This document shows, in pieces, positions 24,646 to 32,959 of a DNA stretch of 43,729 nt. Within the stretch, counting starts at the first letter, position 1. The number at the start of each line of letters is the position of its first letter. Source of the stretch: Candidatus Albibeggiatoa sp. nov. NOAA (lineage in GTDB: Bacteria > Pseudomonadota > Gammaproteobacteria > Beggiatoales > Beggiatoaceae); assembly GCA_025800385.1 (NCBI GenBank), contig JAOXRS010000154.1, forward strand, positions 1-43,729, given 5' to 3'. A program made the position numbers and the translations under genes. The notes under the pieces are model-generated. The model saw only the letters and a list, made by a program, of their open reading frames with translations, was not told the DNA's origin and did no database searches.

Positions 24646-25845
24646 ATGACTGATTATCAACCGAATATTGTACATCAAGGCGGACAAACTCTGATTGGCG
24701 GTTTAAACCGTGTTTTTCACTGTAATCACTATAATGCACATCTGCAGATGGTAGTACGGATGACCAAAGGGATGCCTAATCATAATCCTGAGCGTTTATT
24801 GGTTGATGCAGCGACTCCACTGATTCAGCATTTACAAAAACATGGTTATTCGCAAACGGATTTGATTCAAGAGTTTGCTTTATGTGGATTTGGGATTTTA
24901 CAGCCACATGATGCAAATACATGGTATACCCCGCATTCTCATTATGGTGAGACCACTTATTCACATGGAAAGCCCGATAAAAGTTGTTTTTTCAATAGCG
25001 GTTATATTCAGGCTCTGATTAACCAGCAAGTTGAAGAAGCAGAATGTCAAATGTTGGGGGCAGAACAAGATAAATATGTAACCACAGGGCAACCATTACA
25101 AACAGACAATTATCTGACTTTAGATGCACCGTTCCAGACTGATTTACCTGCCCGATTTGAGTTTGAAGGTTGTCAGCATTTTAATACCCGTGTTGATGAA
25201 GCTGAGATTCTAACAGCCGTCCAAAGTTTGCCTTTATATGGAAAAATGGGAGAAGGTGAAACAGGTTTAATTGATGCGTTTGGTGTGGTGTTGACCAACC
25301 ATTTTGCGGATTATTATAACCGCATTTCATATGAAACCTATCATGCTATGCGTCATGCAGGTTTACCAGAAGAAGATAGCAAAGAGATGTTTATTCAATC
25401 TGGACATATTTGTGCGTTTAATACCTTTGGTGGCATTATGAGCAGTCCTGAATGGCACGCGGTTATTGAGCCTATGTGTGACTCGCGCGAGGATTGGTTT
25501 CATGGCATGGTTGCGGTGATTAATGCACTGGGTTGGGGTTTATTCCGTATTGAAAAAATTGATGTGGAAAAAGAGCTGATTATTCGTGTTTACAATTCAT
25601 ATGAAGGTGTGGGCTTTAGACGTATGTATTCTGCCACAGATGAAAAGAATATTTCATTTTTGGGGATGGGTGCAGTATTAGGCTTAGCGCATTTATTATG
25701 GAAAGTGGATATTCGAGAAAAGCCAACTTTAAACCAAGAGTTTTACGTCACACAATTTAATAACCCTGAAAATCGTTATAACGTTGTACAAACTCATGCG
25801 ATTGCGGCAAATGACGAATATGATCGTTTTGTGGTTTTTAAATAA
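24646..25845 (+). CDS. Protein with two V4R-like segments
   Basis: A 399-residue cytoplasmic protein. Residues 15-150 (VFHCNHYNAHLQ, then CGFGILQPHDAN, SHYGETTYSHGKP, CFFNSGYIQAL and EEAECQMLG) and residues 200-399 (ALGWGLFRIEKIDVEKELII, FLGMGAVLGLAHLLW and DRFVVF) each follow a pattern reminiscent of V4R (4-vinyl-reductase) domains: a GWG/GFG turn, a glycine-containing helix and an E..C...G or equivalent ending. This is a by-eye match and could be wrong. V4R domains bind small hydrophobic ligands and occur in tetrapyrrole-related proteins. It is the last gene of the operon, convergent with the DsrC/TusE-like gene, and has AGGAG before ATG 24646. Confidence 0.5.
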   Translation: MTDYQPNIVHQGGQTLIGGLNRVFHCNHYNAHLQMVVRMTKGMPNHNPERLLVDAATPLIQHLQKHGYSQTDLIQEFALCGFGILQPHDANTWYTPHSHYGETTYSHGKPDKSCFFNSGYIQALINQQVEEAECQMLGAEQDKYVTTGQPLQTDNYLTLDAPFQTDLPARFEFEGCQHFNTRVDEAEILTAVQSLPLYGKMGEGETGLIDAFGVVLTNHFADYYNRISYETYHAMRHAGLPEEDSKEMFIQSGHICAFNTFGGIMSSPEWHAVIEPMCDSREDWFHGMVAVINALGWGLFRIEKIDVEKELIIRVYNSYEGVGFRRMYSATDEKNISFLGMGAVLGLAHLLWKVDIREKPTLNQEFYVTQFNNPENRYNVVQTHAIAANDEYDRFVVFK

Positions 25846-25854
25846 GTGATTGAT

Positions 25855-25890
25855 TTCGATTGCCAATACAAAGCATGATCGGCAATCGAA
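25855..25890. terminator. Perfect 10-bp hairpin between convergent genes
   Basis: TTCGATTGCC (25855-25864) pairs with GGCAATCGAA (25881-25890) around a 16-base loop, between the convergent ends at 25845 and 25896. There is no T-run on either strand, but the position fits a shared transcription end. Confidence 0.5.
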
Positions 25891-25895
25891 CGTGT

Positions 25896-26228
25896 TTATA
25901 CACAGCCTGTTGGTTTGGGTAAGCCTGCATAACGTGCTGCTTGTTTACCGGGGCCATAAGGGAATAAGGTATATAAGTATTTGCTATCACCTTTATCTTT
26001 ACCTAATTCTGCTTTAGCTAATTTAGTCAGTGCACGCATAGCAGGAGCGGTGCCATTATCTTCGTAGAATTTTCTAATTAAATTAATTACTTCCCAATGT
26101 GACTCGCTTAATTCTAAGTCATCACGTTTTGCCAGTTCTGTCGCTAAGTCTTCTGACCAATCTGATAAATTAGCTAAGTAACCTTGGTCATCAGTTTCAA
26201 TTGTACGACCATTAATTTCTAATTCCAT
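25896..26228 (-). CDS. DsrC/TusE-family sulfur-carrier protein (single-cysteine type)
   Basis: A 110-residue protein of the DsrC/TusE/DsvC family, which carries sulfur on a C-terminal swinging arm. The family features are visible: EINGRTIETDDQGYLANLSD at the N-terminus, SHWEVINLIRKFYEDNGTAP in the middle and the C-terminal AGLPKPTGCV with penultimate Cys109 (CysB). The second cysteine of true DsrC, ten residues earlier, is replaced by Arg99 (GKQAARYAGL). It therefore cannot form the intramolecular disulfide used in dissimilatory sulfite reduction. TusE, which acts in tRNA 2-thiouridine synthesis, is also a single-cysteine type, but tusBCD is absent here. A role in sulfur trafficking is likely; the exact partner is open. 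Confidence 0.88.
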   Translation of the reverse strand: MELEINGRTIETDDQGYLANLSDWSEDLATELAKRDDLELSESHWEVINLIRKFYEDNGTAPAMRALTKLAKAELGKDKGDSKYLYTLFPYGPGKQAARYAGLPKPTGCV

Positions 26229-26485
26229 CTAAGCTACCTCTAAAAGTTGATTATTTAACTAGGATATTGGGGCGTACAATAATATTTCCGAGTGATTTTA
26301 TCAAATAAATTTTGTTTATGTTTATATTGATATAGCAAATTCCATTTTTTAATTGAAATCATTTAATTCGCATAATGTAGGAGAAAGTTTATTTGGAGTT
26401 TAGCTAATCCGACAGGGCTAGATGGTAGTTCTGCAGAAGTAGTAAAGTTTTGATATTATTAAAATAAAAAAGTATTAGAAGTGGA

Positions 26486-26875
26486 AAATAGCCATTTATC
26501 CAAAATGCGGCTCACCGAATTGTGTAAAAGACGATTCATAAAAAAAAGCCAAAACTAATATGCTAAGGTTGCAGAAGACCGTTTGTAAAAGACCAAATAA
26601 ATGTAGAAATAATAGCAGAAAAATTTGGTGGACAAACTTCTGTTAGAGACATTCCCATTAGCAGGTATATAATAGGATGGAGGGAATATCAGAAAATTGG
26701 TTACAACGATATGCCAGTCAAAAATACATACAAAACCAGTTGCATAGAACGACTCAATACCATTTTACGTCAATGTACCTCCAAGCTTGTTCGCTAGGCT
26801 CTTTTCTTATCTCAAAAGTTTGATAATCTGGTATTTTGTTCATCTTTTACCATCTTAATATTTAACTAATAACAC
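26486..26875 (+). pseudogene. Decayed IS1-family transposase remnant
   Basis: Translation in shifting frames gives an IS1 InsA-like zinc-finger start (YPKCGSPNCVKDDS, then GCRRPFVKDQ in another frame). After a deletion of most of the middle comes the InsB C-terminal region (IIGWREYQKIGYND, then ERLNTILRQCTSKLVR and, past an in-frame stop, ALFLSQKFDN). Several stops, frameshifts and an internal deletion make it non-functional. No intact terminal inverted repeats were found. It occupies most of the otherwise gene-free 26229-27109 gap. Confidence 0.75.
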
Positions 26876-27109
26876 CACTTTGGTAGGACTAGCAACTCTT
26901 TAAATCGAATTCGCCTAAAGAGAGTTCTAAATTGAGACCAAAAGACGTAAAAATACTCAAGGTATCAATAAGTTAAAAGTACTATTTGATTATTAATTTT
27001 TATCTTTTAAATTCAAAATATAGCATTTCCCTCGTAAGGTGTTATATTAAAGATAAAGATTAAAAGAGGTATTAGGGTAAACATTTCTAGGTAAGAGGAT
27101 TTTTATGTT

Positions 27110-28816
27110 ATGAATCAAACTACAGCTTTTGGTAGCCCTTCTGCTATTGAACAAGTTATTAATTCTTTGAGTTTAGATGAATGGAGATTGTTAGAGCGTT
27201 TAACTGTATACGAAACAGCAGTCATCAGTGCTGGTATTATCTGTATATCAAAAGATTTGCAACACACGATGCAATTACTTGATAAATTGATTTCTTTATC
27301 TCTTGTACAAGTCGAAGTTAACGATGAACAAGAAAAGCTATATCAAATTAATCCTTTCATTGCAGAATGGTTAAATAATCGAAAGAAGTTAAATTTTGAT
27401 GTGATTTATGCAGCTGCTCGCCATCAGCTTTGGTATTTTGAGAATAGAGACTATTCAACTTATTCACAAATTTTAGTTGTATATAGAGCACTTGTTTTTT
27501 CTGAAATGCAGAGAGATATTGAAAATTTCATAGTAAAGCATATTTTACCTGAGCGCATACAAGCTGGAATGTATGAACAAATTCTACAAGAATGGCTTCC
27601 CATTATTCAAATATCACCAAGTTCTTTTATTAAACCAAAAGTTTTGTACTATGAAGGCTTAGTCCATTTTAATTTAGGTCATTTAGAAAAAGCCTTAATT
27701 TGTTATGAGAAAGCCTATTCTCTTTATAATGAGTGCAAAATATATCACTACGAAGAGATAATATTAACATTGACGCAGGTTGCTAACGTATATACTGCTA
27801 AAAGCGAATACGAAAAAGCATTAAAACACGCTATGCAATCATTGTATATTGTCCAGGAAAAGGAGGATGCCCTAAAAGTAAGTATTACCCTAAAAACAAT
27901 TAGTGATATTTATTATGCTAAAAAAAATTTTGATTTAGCGTTAGACTATTTACAGCAATCCAACTCTGTTGCAAAAAGATATCATTTATATGTACAAGAA
28001 GGTAACTCACTTGAAAATATAGCAAATTTCTATTGCAACCAAACCAAATATGAGGATGCATTTAAATATTTTATACAAGCCTTAGAAATTTTCCAAAAAG
28101 AAGAGGAACATGCTAGCTCTAGCAGAGTTTTAGGCTCATTAGGAAATATTTATTCTAATATAGGTCATGACGATATAGCATTGAATTATCTAAAACAAGC
28201 TTTAATTTCGGTGCAAAAAACAGCAAACAAGCGTAGTGAAGTTCTTCTTTTGATAGATATTGCAAGGCTATATTTAGCTCTGAACCAAGATGAGGAAGCA
28301 CTCAAATACTCAAAGCAAGCTCAGGTAATTGCAGAAAATATAGACGACTCAGAACAATTGACTAAGATTACAACTTATCTAAATAAAATTAAACGGAACA
28401 AAGAGGCTAGAGAAAGTAGTTATGCTACTTTTTTTGATGAATTTGAGTTAGAAGATATATACCAGAGTGTAGAAGATGCCAATAAAATGTGCAAATCTTT
28501 AATTCAGGAAGGTAAAGCTTACCTTGCTAAGAAAGAAAGGCTAAAAGGACTCAGCACTTTAGTTCGAGCTTATCTACTTGCAAAAAAAATTGCTGAACAA
28601 ACTCATCAAACTAACCATCTAGAAATACTTAAACGTATAGCAGTACAACAAGGTGGTGATGCAAAAATTGAATTTTGGGAGAATTTATCTAGACAAAACC
28701 CAATTGATATCGACAGTTTACCAAAAGAAATAATGATAGTGAGTACTATGTTCAGCTCTATTACTATAATATTATTAGGCATAGCTATCTTTATTTTAGT
28801 ATTTTTTTCTAAATAA
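27110..28816 (+). CDS. TPR protein with N-terminal winged-helix-like domain and C-terminal membrane anchor
   Basis: A 568-residue protein. Residues 15-90 (LDEWRLLERLTVYETAVI, then LLDKLISLSLVQVE and YQINPFIAEWLN) look like the winged-helix domain that follows the NTPase in STAND proteins. Residues 170-440 hold at least six tetratricopeptide repeats of the extended 40-residue kind (for example NLGHLEKALICYEKAYSLYN and NIGHDDIALNYLKQALISVQ). A final hydrophobic helix at 545-566 (MFSSITIILLGIAIFILVFF) anchors it, with the bulk in the cytoplasm. There is no Walker motif, so it looks like a STAND derivative that lost its NTPase. A two-codon ORF (ATG TTA TGA, 27105-27113) overlaps its start codon after AGAGGA. 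It is flanked by IS remnants. Confidence 0.75.
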   Translation: MNQTTAFGSPSAIEQVINSLSLDEWRLLERLTVYETAVISAGIICISKDLQHTMQLLDKLISLSLVQVEVNDEQEKLYQINPFIAEWLNNRKKLNFDVIYAAARHQLWYFENRDYSTYSQILVVYRALVFSEMQRDIENFIVKHILPERIQAGMYEQILQEWLPIIQISPSSFIKPKVLYYEGLVHFNLGHLEKALICYEKAYSLYNECKIYHYEEIILTLTQVANVYTAKSEYEKALKHAMQSLYIVQEKEDALKVSITLKTISDIYYAKKNFDLALDYLQQSNSVAKRYHLYVQEGNSLENIANFYCNQTKYEDAFKYFIQALEIFQKEEEHASSSRVLGSLGNIYSNIGHDDIALNYLKQALISVQKTANKRSEVLLLIDIARLYLALNQDEEALKYSKQAQVIAENIDDSEQLTKITTYLNKIKRNKEARESSYATFFDEFELEDIYQSVEDANKMCKSLIQEGKAYLAKKERLKGLSTLVRAYLLAKKIAEQTHQTNHLEILKRIAVQQGGDAKIEFWENLSRQNPIDIDSLPKEIMIVSTMFSSITIILLGIAIFILVFFSK

Positions 28817-28925
28817 TATTTTTTATTTTCCACCATAAGGTTAAAACCTTCACCTTTCAGGCGAACAACTTTATCTCACAAAGCTCAAGAACTGCTTATA
28901 ATATAGAACATCGAAGTCTCTTGTA

Positions 28926-29509
28926 TTAGTTCTGTTTTTTTAGAGGAATAACGGCAACACCACCATTGTCTTCAACAAATTGGATAATATTGCCTGAGTC
29001 ATAGTCTTTGTCTGCTAACAAGTAATCCATATCAAAATCTTCTATCAAAGCTTTGGCTTGTTTCACTTCAACATCTTGTCCCCTAGTTAAAATAAACTTG
29101 ATAGGATTGCCTAAAGCATCAACTGCTGCCTGAATCTTGGTACTTAAACCGCCTACAGATTTCCCTTGTGCCTGCTCACCTTGCTGCACTTTTTCCGCTG
29201 CCCCATGTTGATGTACTCTGACTATTGACCCATCTATCATTATGTATTCAAAATCCGCTTCCTTCGATAGTTCTGTAAACATTTTATCCCACAGACCTTT
29301 ATGCGACCACCTGTTATATCTCACATATACTCTATGCCAATACCCATACTCTTCTGGCAAGTCTCTCCAAGGGCTTCCTGTTCTCGCTATCCATAACACC
29401 GCTTCTACAAATACCCTACTATCTTTCGCTGTGACTCCTACATCCTTTTGCCTGGCAACATATCTTCTATTCGCTTCCAGTGGCTATCTTTTAGGAGTCT
29501 TCTGACCAT
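28926..29509 (-). pseudogene. Broken IS5-family transposase
   Basis: The main frame (28926-29399) encodes a typical IS5/IS427-group transposase core: LWIARTGSPWRDLPEEYG, DGSIVRVHQHGA, LADKDYDSGNII and VAVIPLKKQN, where it stops. The family normally continues about 50-60 residues with the E-containing C-terminal part, so the C-terminus is lost. The N-terminus (MVRRLLKDSHWKRIEDMLPG) is in a different frame, starting at 29509. An indel in the A-run at about 29445-29449 separates the two. No inverted-repeat pair bounds the copy. It is an inactive remnant. The gap from 29510 to 29854, up to mgtE, is AT-rich and holds no other gene. Confidence 0.85.
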
Positions 29510-29854
29510 TTTATATCTACCTTGGTTTTTTACTGCATATTTTACTCTTTTCCCTCTATTTGAGAACGCTACCTAAGGAGATTAGCAGAGAATCAAGGAT
29601 TTGCAATTTTAATAGCTATAATTAATGTAAGGCAGAGCAGTATATTGTGTAAATGAGTGCTTTTTATCATTAATTTTTTATGATTTATATCCCTATATTA
29701 AAAATTTATTGCTTCTATAGCTCCATTACCTGTGAAAAAAACTGTCTAAAATCCAATATTAACCACTCAAGCCTTTTTTTTGCTGCATAGCACAAATTTC
29801 ATACGGCAGCAGTATGATCAAATGTTACAATACATATAGTTCTTAAGTTTCTGA

Positions 29855-31219
29855 ATGCGTGGTATGCCTATGACAACAGCACTCCCTAATGAAATACTAC
29901 AAGAAGTGCATGATGCTTTAGAGCGTAATGCGTTCCATCATGTAGACGAACTCTTAACTGAGCTACATCCCGCTGAAATTGCAACCGTTTTAGAATCTCT
30001 ACCTAATCGTCAACGTGATATTGTTTGGGAATCAGACAGTATTGACGAATCGGAAGTATTAGCCTATTTGAACGATGCGGTACGTGTCGATTTAATCCAA
30101 GACATGGATGCGGAAGAGGTTGCTGCAGCGACAGAGCAAATGGATGCAGACGATGCTGTCGATTTGCTACAAGATTTACCCGAAGGGGTCATTGCAGAAG
30201 TTTTACAAGCCGTTGATGAGCAACAGCGTGATCGTTTTACTCAAATCCTATTTTATCCTGAGGATTCTGCGGGCGGTTTGATGAATATTGATGCGCTCAC
30301 AGTTCGAGCTGATTTAACGCTCAAAATTGTGATGCGCTATCTACGCCTGAAAAAGGAATTACCCGAAAAAACTGACGTACTCATGGTTGTAGATCGCAAT
30401 AATTACTATCAAGGTACATTATCGCTAACTGATATTTTAACCCATGAACCTGCTAAAACAGTTGCACAAGTGATGCAAACAACATTAGAGCCTGTCTTAG
30501 TGACGGAGTCTACGCAGGAAGTCGCACGCGTATTTGAGCAACGGGATTTACTGTCTGCGCCTGTGGTTGATGAAAACGGCTTATTGCTCGGACGTATTAC
30601 CATTGATGACGTGGTGGATGTGATTCGGGAAACAGCCGATCATGTGATGATGGGACGCGCAGGTTTAGATGAAGAAGAGGATATGTTTGCCCCCATTTTG
30701 TCTACAACCAAACAACGGGCGATTTGGCTTGGGATTAACTTGGGTACGGCATTTTTAGCTGCATGGGTTATCGGCTTATTTTCAAATGCATTAGAGCAAA
30801 TTGTCGCACTCGCCGTCTTAATGCCAATTGTTGCCAGCATGGGAGGAATTGCAGGCAGTCAAACGCTTACAGTTGTAATCAGAGGCATGGCTTTAGGACA
30901 AGTGTCTGCCACTAACGCTCCTTGGTTATTACGTAAAGAAATTGCCGTCGGAATTTTAAATGGCTGTTTATGGGCATTAGTCGTCGCGGGATTAGCTGTG
31001 TTATGGTTTAAGAGCTGGTCACTGGGCATCATTATCGGCTCTGCATTATTAATCAATCTATTTTTTGCTGCTTTAGCGGGGATGCTCATTCCACTACTGC
31101 TCAAACGTTTATCCATTGATCCAGCATTGGCAGGTGGTGTGATTTTAACCACGGTAACAGATGTAATTGGTTTTGCTGCTTTTTTAGGGTTAGCAACTCT
31201 ATTTTTATTAAACGCGTAA
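29855..31219 (+). CDS. mgtE: MgtE-type magnesium transporter
   Basis: A 454-residue inner-membrane Mg2+ channel. The N domain (about 10-135) has the superhelical repeats LHPAEIATVLESLP and LLQDLPEGVIAEVLQ. Two CBS domains follow (about 140-265, with YPEDSAGGLMN at the boundary and APVVDENGLLLGRITIDDVV). Then come a connecting helix and five transmembrane segments from about residue 288, including the conserved PIVASMGGIAGSQTLTVVIR pore region. Acidic residues in the cytoplasmic domains sense Mg2+ in this family. Start codons at 29855, 29864 and 29870 are all possible. No M-box riboswitch is recognisable in the 340-base AT-rich upstream gap. Confidence 0.95.
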   Translation: MRGMPMTTALPNEILQEVHDALERNAFHHVDELLTELHPAEIATVLESLPNRQRDIVWESDSIDESEVLAYLNDAVRVDLIQDMDAEEVAAATEQMDADDAVDLLQDLPEGVIAEVLQAVDEQQRDRFTQILFYPEDSAGGLMNIDALTVRADLTLKIVMRYLRLKKELPEKTDVLMVVDRNNYYQGTLSLTDILTHEPAKTVAQVMQTTLEPVLVTESTQEVARVFEQRDLLSAPVVDENGLLLGRITIDDVVDVIRETADHVMMGRAGLDEEEDMFAPILSTTKQRAIWLGINLGTAFLAAWVIGLFSNALEQIVALAVLMPIVASMGGIAGSQTLTVVIRGMALGQVSATNAPWLLRKEIAVGILNGCLWALVVAGLAVLWFKSWSLGIIIGSALLINLFFAALAGMLIPLLLKRLSIDPALAGGVILTTVTDVIGFAAFLGLATLFLLNA

Positions 31220-31584
31220 TAAACAGGAGAAAATGACAACTAACTTCTTGCAATGAAAATAGCTCGCATCATATAGAAAAATGAATAATTTGAAATAAAT
31301 TAGGTTATTAATAATTTTTTTATAATTGTGTAATTAGAGACATGAAGAACTATTGATTGCTATAGAAAATAAGCAATACAGCACAATGACGAATATGATG
31401 ATATCGATTATTATAGAGGTGAATGCTTTTTGCTTAAAATATAGACAAAGCCTGATATATAGTGATTTATTTTTGTTATACCGTTTGAAAAATAAAACTT
31501 GCAAGTTATTTTCACTTTACCGCATAATCCCGAGCTGTTTTGAATTCATGCGATGTTGTACAACTCGTTGATGGGAGAATAAAT
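31220..31584. other. AT-rich spacer after mgtE
   Basis: 365 bases without a convincing gene, promoter consensus or terminator. Open frames here lack ribosome-binding sites and have atypical composition. The promoter of the pyruvyl transferase gene is presumably inside. Confidence 0.4.
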
Positions 31585-32892
31585 ATGGCGCAATCCACGC
31601 CGAAAATATGGTTGCTAGGTGCATCACTTGAAACCACCAATATGGGCTTAAGTGCCTTAGCAGAATCTACTTTAAAATGTATATTTACCCGTTGGCCAGA
31701 TGCCGAAGTCATGATACCCACCCACAATCAGGATACAACGCCGCAAGTGCTACATATTATGCAGCGTGACATTCCAATTCAACGTATGGAATTATGGTAT
31801 GGGCGTAATATCTTTAAACATCAAAATATTTACCTATTATTCATCTTAGCTTTATTCAGTCGCTTATTACCATTTCACTTTTTCCGCCAATTCTTGCGTA
31901 GCAAAAACAGCAGCTTTGATGCCTTGATGAATGTGGATTTTGTCGCAGATATTACAGGTGGTGATAGTTTTACCGATTTGTATAAAATGCCGCGCCTTAT
32001 GCGTGGAAATTTATTTAAATTCACTGTGCTATTGGCTGGTAAACCGCTTGTTTTTCTTCCTCAAACCTATGGGCCTTTTAAACGATCAATTTCACGTTTA
32101 ATGCTTAAAATGTTGTTAAAACGCGCCAAAGTGATTTATTCCCGCGATCAAGCAGGGATTGAATATGTGCAACAAGTCTTAGGTAATCATGCAGCAAAAA
32201 AACACCTTCAATTTAGTCCTGATGTGGCATTTGTGCTTGAGCCTGAAAAATTGGATACAACCAGTTTGCAAAAAGTCCAAGCTTTAAAACAGCAAGATAA
32301 AAAAGTTATTGGCTTAAATGTCAGTGGCTTGTTGTATAACAAGAGTTTACAGAATGATGATTGGTTTGATTTAAAAGGTTTTTACCCTAATTTAGTAGAA
32401 AGTTTAATTCATCAATTTTTACAAGATACCGATCATGCGATGGTGTTAGTGTCTCATGTGATCGCACCTAAACATTTACCTGAAAGTGACCCACTGGCAT
32501 GTGAGCGTTTATATGAAAAAATGCAGGCGCAGTATGGTGAGCGCATCGTGTTAGCCGAAGGTGATTTAAATCATAAACAAGTAAAATACTTAATTAGCCA
32601 ATGTGACTTCTTTATGGGTTCTCGAATGCACGCTTGTATTGCGGCGATTTCACAGTGTATTCCAGCCGTAGGCTTGGCTTATAGCGGCAAATTTATTGGT
32701 GTGTTTGAATCCGTTGGCGTTGGTGATACCGTGGTTGATTTACGTACAGAAACTAATGAGGAAGTATTAAAACAAGTCGCAGAAATTTATCAACAGCGTG
32801 AAAACAAGGCGAAAAAATTGCAGGAAACTATTCCAGATATCCAGCAACATGTTTTGCAATTGTTTGATAACCTGTCTGATTTTTCAGATTAA
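31585..32892 (+). CDS. Polysaccharide pyruvyl transferase family protein
   Basis: A 435-residue protein from ATG 31585, chosen for its GGGAGA ribosome-binding site; an upstream ATG at 31540 would add 15 residues. The family fold is a two-Rossmann GT-B-like enzyme that transfers pyruvate from phosphoenolpyruvate to sugars (CsaB, WcaK, AmsJ). Visible signatures are an N-terminal LLGASLETTNMGLSALAES, ADITGGDSFTDLY (about 127-139), LPQTYGPF (about 155-162), SRDQAGIEYV, FSPDVAFVLE and the C-terminal GSRMHACIAAISQCIPAVGL (about 349-368). It probably decorates an exported or surface polysaccharide. It is followed after 67 bases by a secreted protein gene, possibly part of the same surface function. 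Confidence 0.88.
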   Translation: MAQSTPKIWLLGASLETTNMGLSALAESTLKCIFTRWPDAEVMIPTHNQDTTPQVLHIMQRDIPIQRMELWYGRNIFKHQNIYLLFILALFSRLLPFHFFRQFLRSKNSSFDALMNVDFVADITGGDSFTDLYKMPRLMRGNLFKFTVLLAGKPLVFLPQTYGPFKRSISRLMLKMLLKRAKVIYSRDQAGIEYVQQVLGNHAAKKHLQFSPDVAFVLEPEKLDTTSLQKVQALKQQDKKVIGLNVSGLLYNKSLQNDDWFDLKGFYPNLVESLIHQFLQDTDHAMVLVSHVIAPKHLPESDPLACERLYEKMQAQYGERIVLAEGDLNHKQVKYLISQCDFFMGSRMHACIAAISQCIPAVGLAYSGKFIGVFESVGVGDTVVDLRTETNEEVLKQVAEIYQQRENKAKKLQETIPDIQQHVLQLFDNLSDFSD

Positions 32893-32907
32893 CTTGGCTT
32901 GTAAACC

Positions 32908-32936
32908 CTATCTTGTCCCAGATATTGGCAAGATAG
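32908..32936. repeat. Intercistronic inverted repeat
   Basis: CTATCTTG (32908-32915) pairs with CAAGATAG (32929-32936), with a 13-base loop, between the pyruvyl transferase and the secreted protein. No T-run follows, so it may attenuate or stabilise the mRNA rather than terminate it. Confidence 0.4.
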
Positions 32937-32959
32937 TTGGTACTTTCGAGGTTTTTGTT

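Noticed and set aside
29440..29455. Programmed -1 frameshift in the IS5-type transposase
   Set aside because: The A-run is too short for a standard slippery heptamer and the C-terminus is missing too, so an indel in a dead copy is simpler.
29510..29854. Magnesium riboswitch upstream of mgtE
   Set aside because: No M-box-like conserved blocks or terminator/antiterminator pair could be found in the AT-rich leader.
31353..31571. 72-codon open frame between mgtE and the pyruvyl transferase gene
   Set aside because: There is no ribosome-binding site, its composition is atypical, and it overlaps the start of the real gene.
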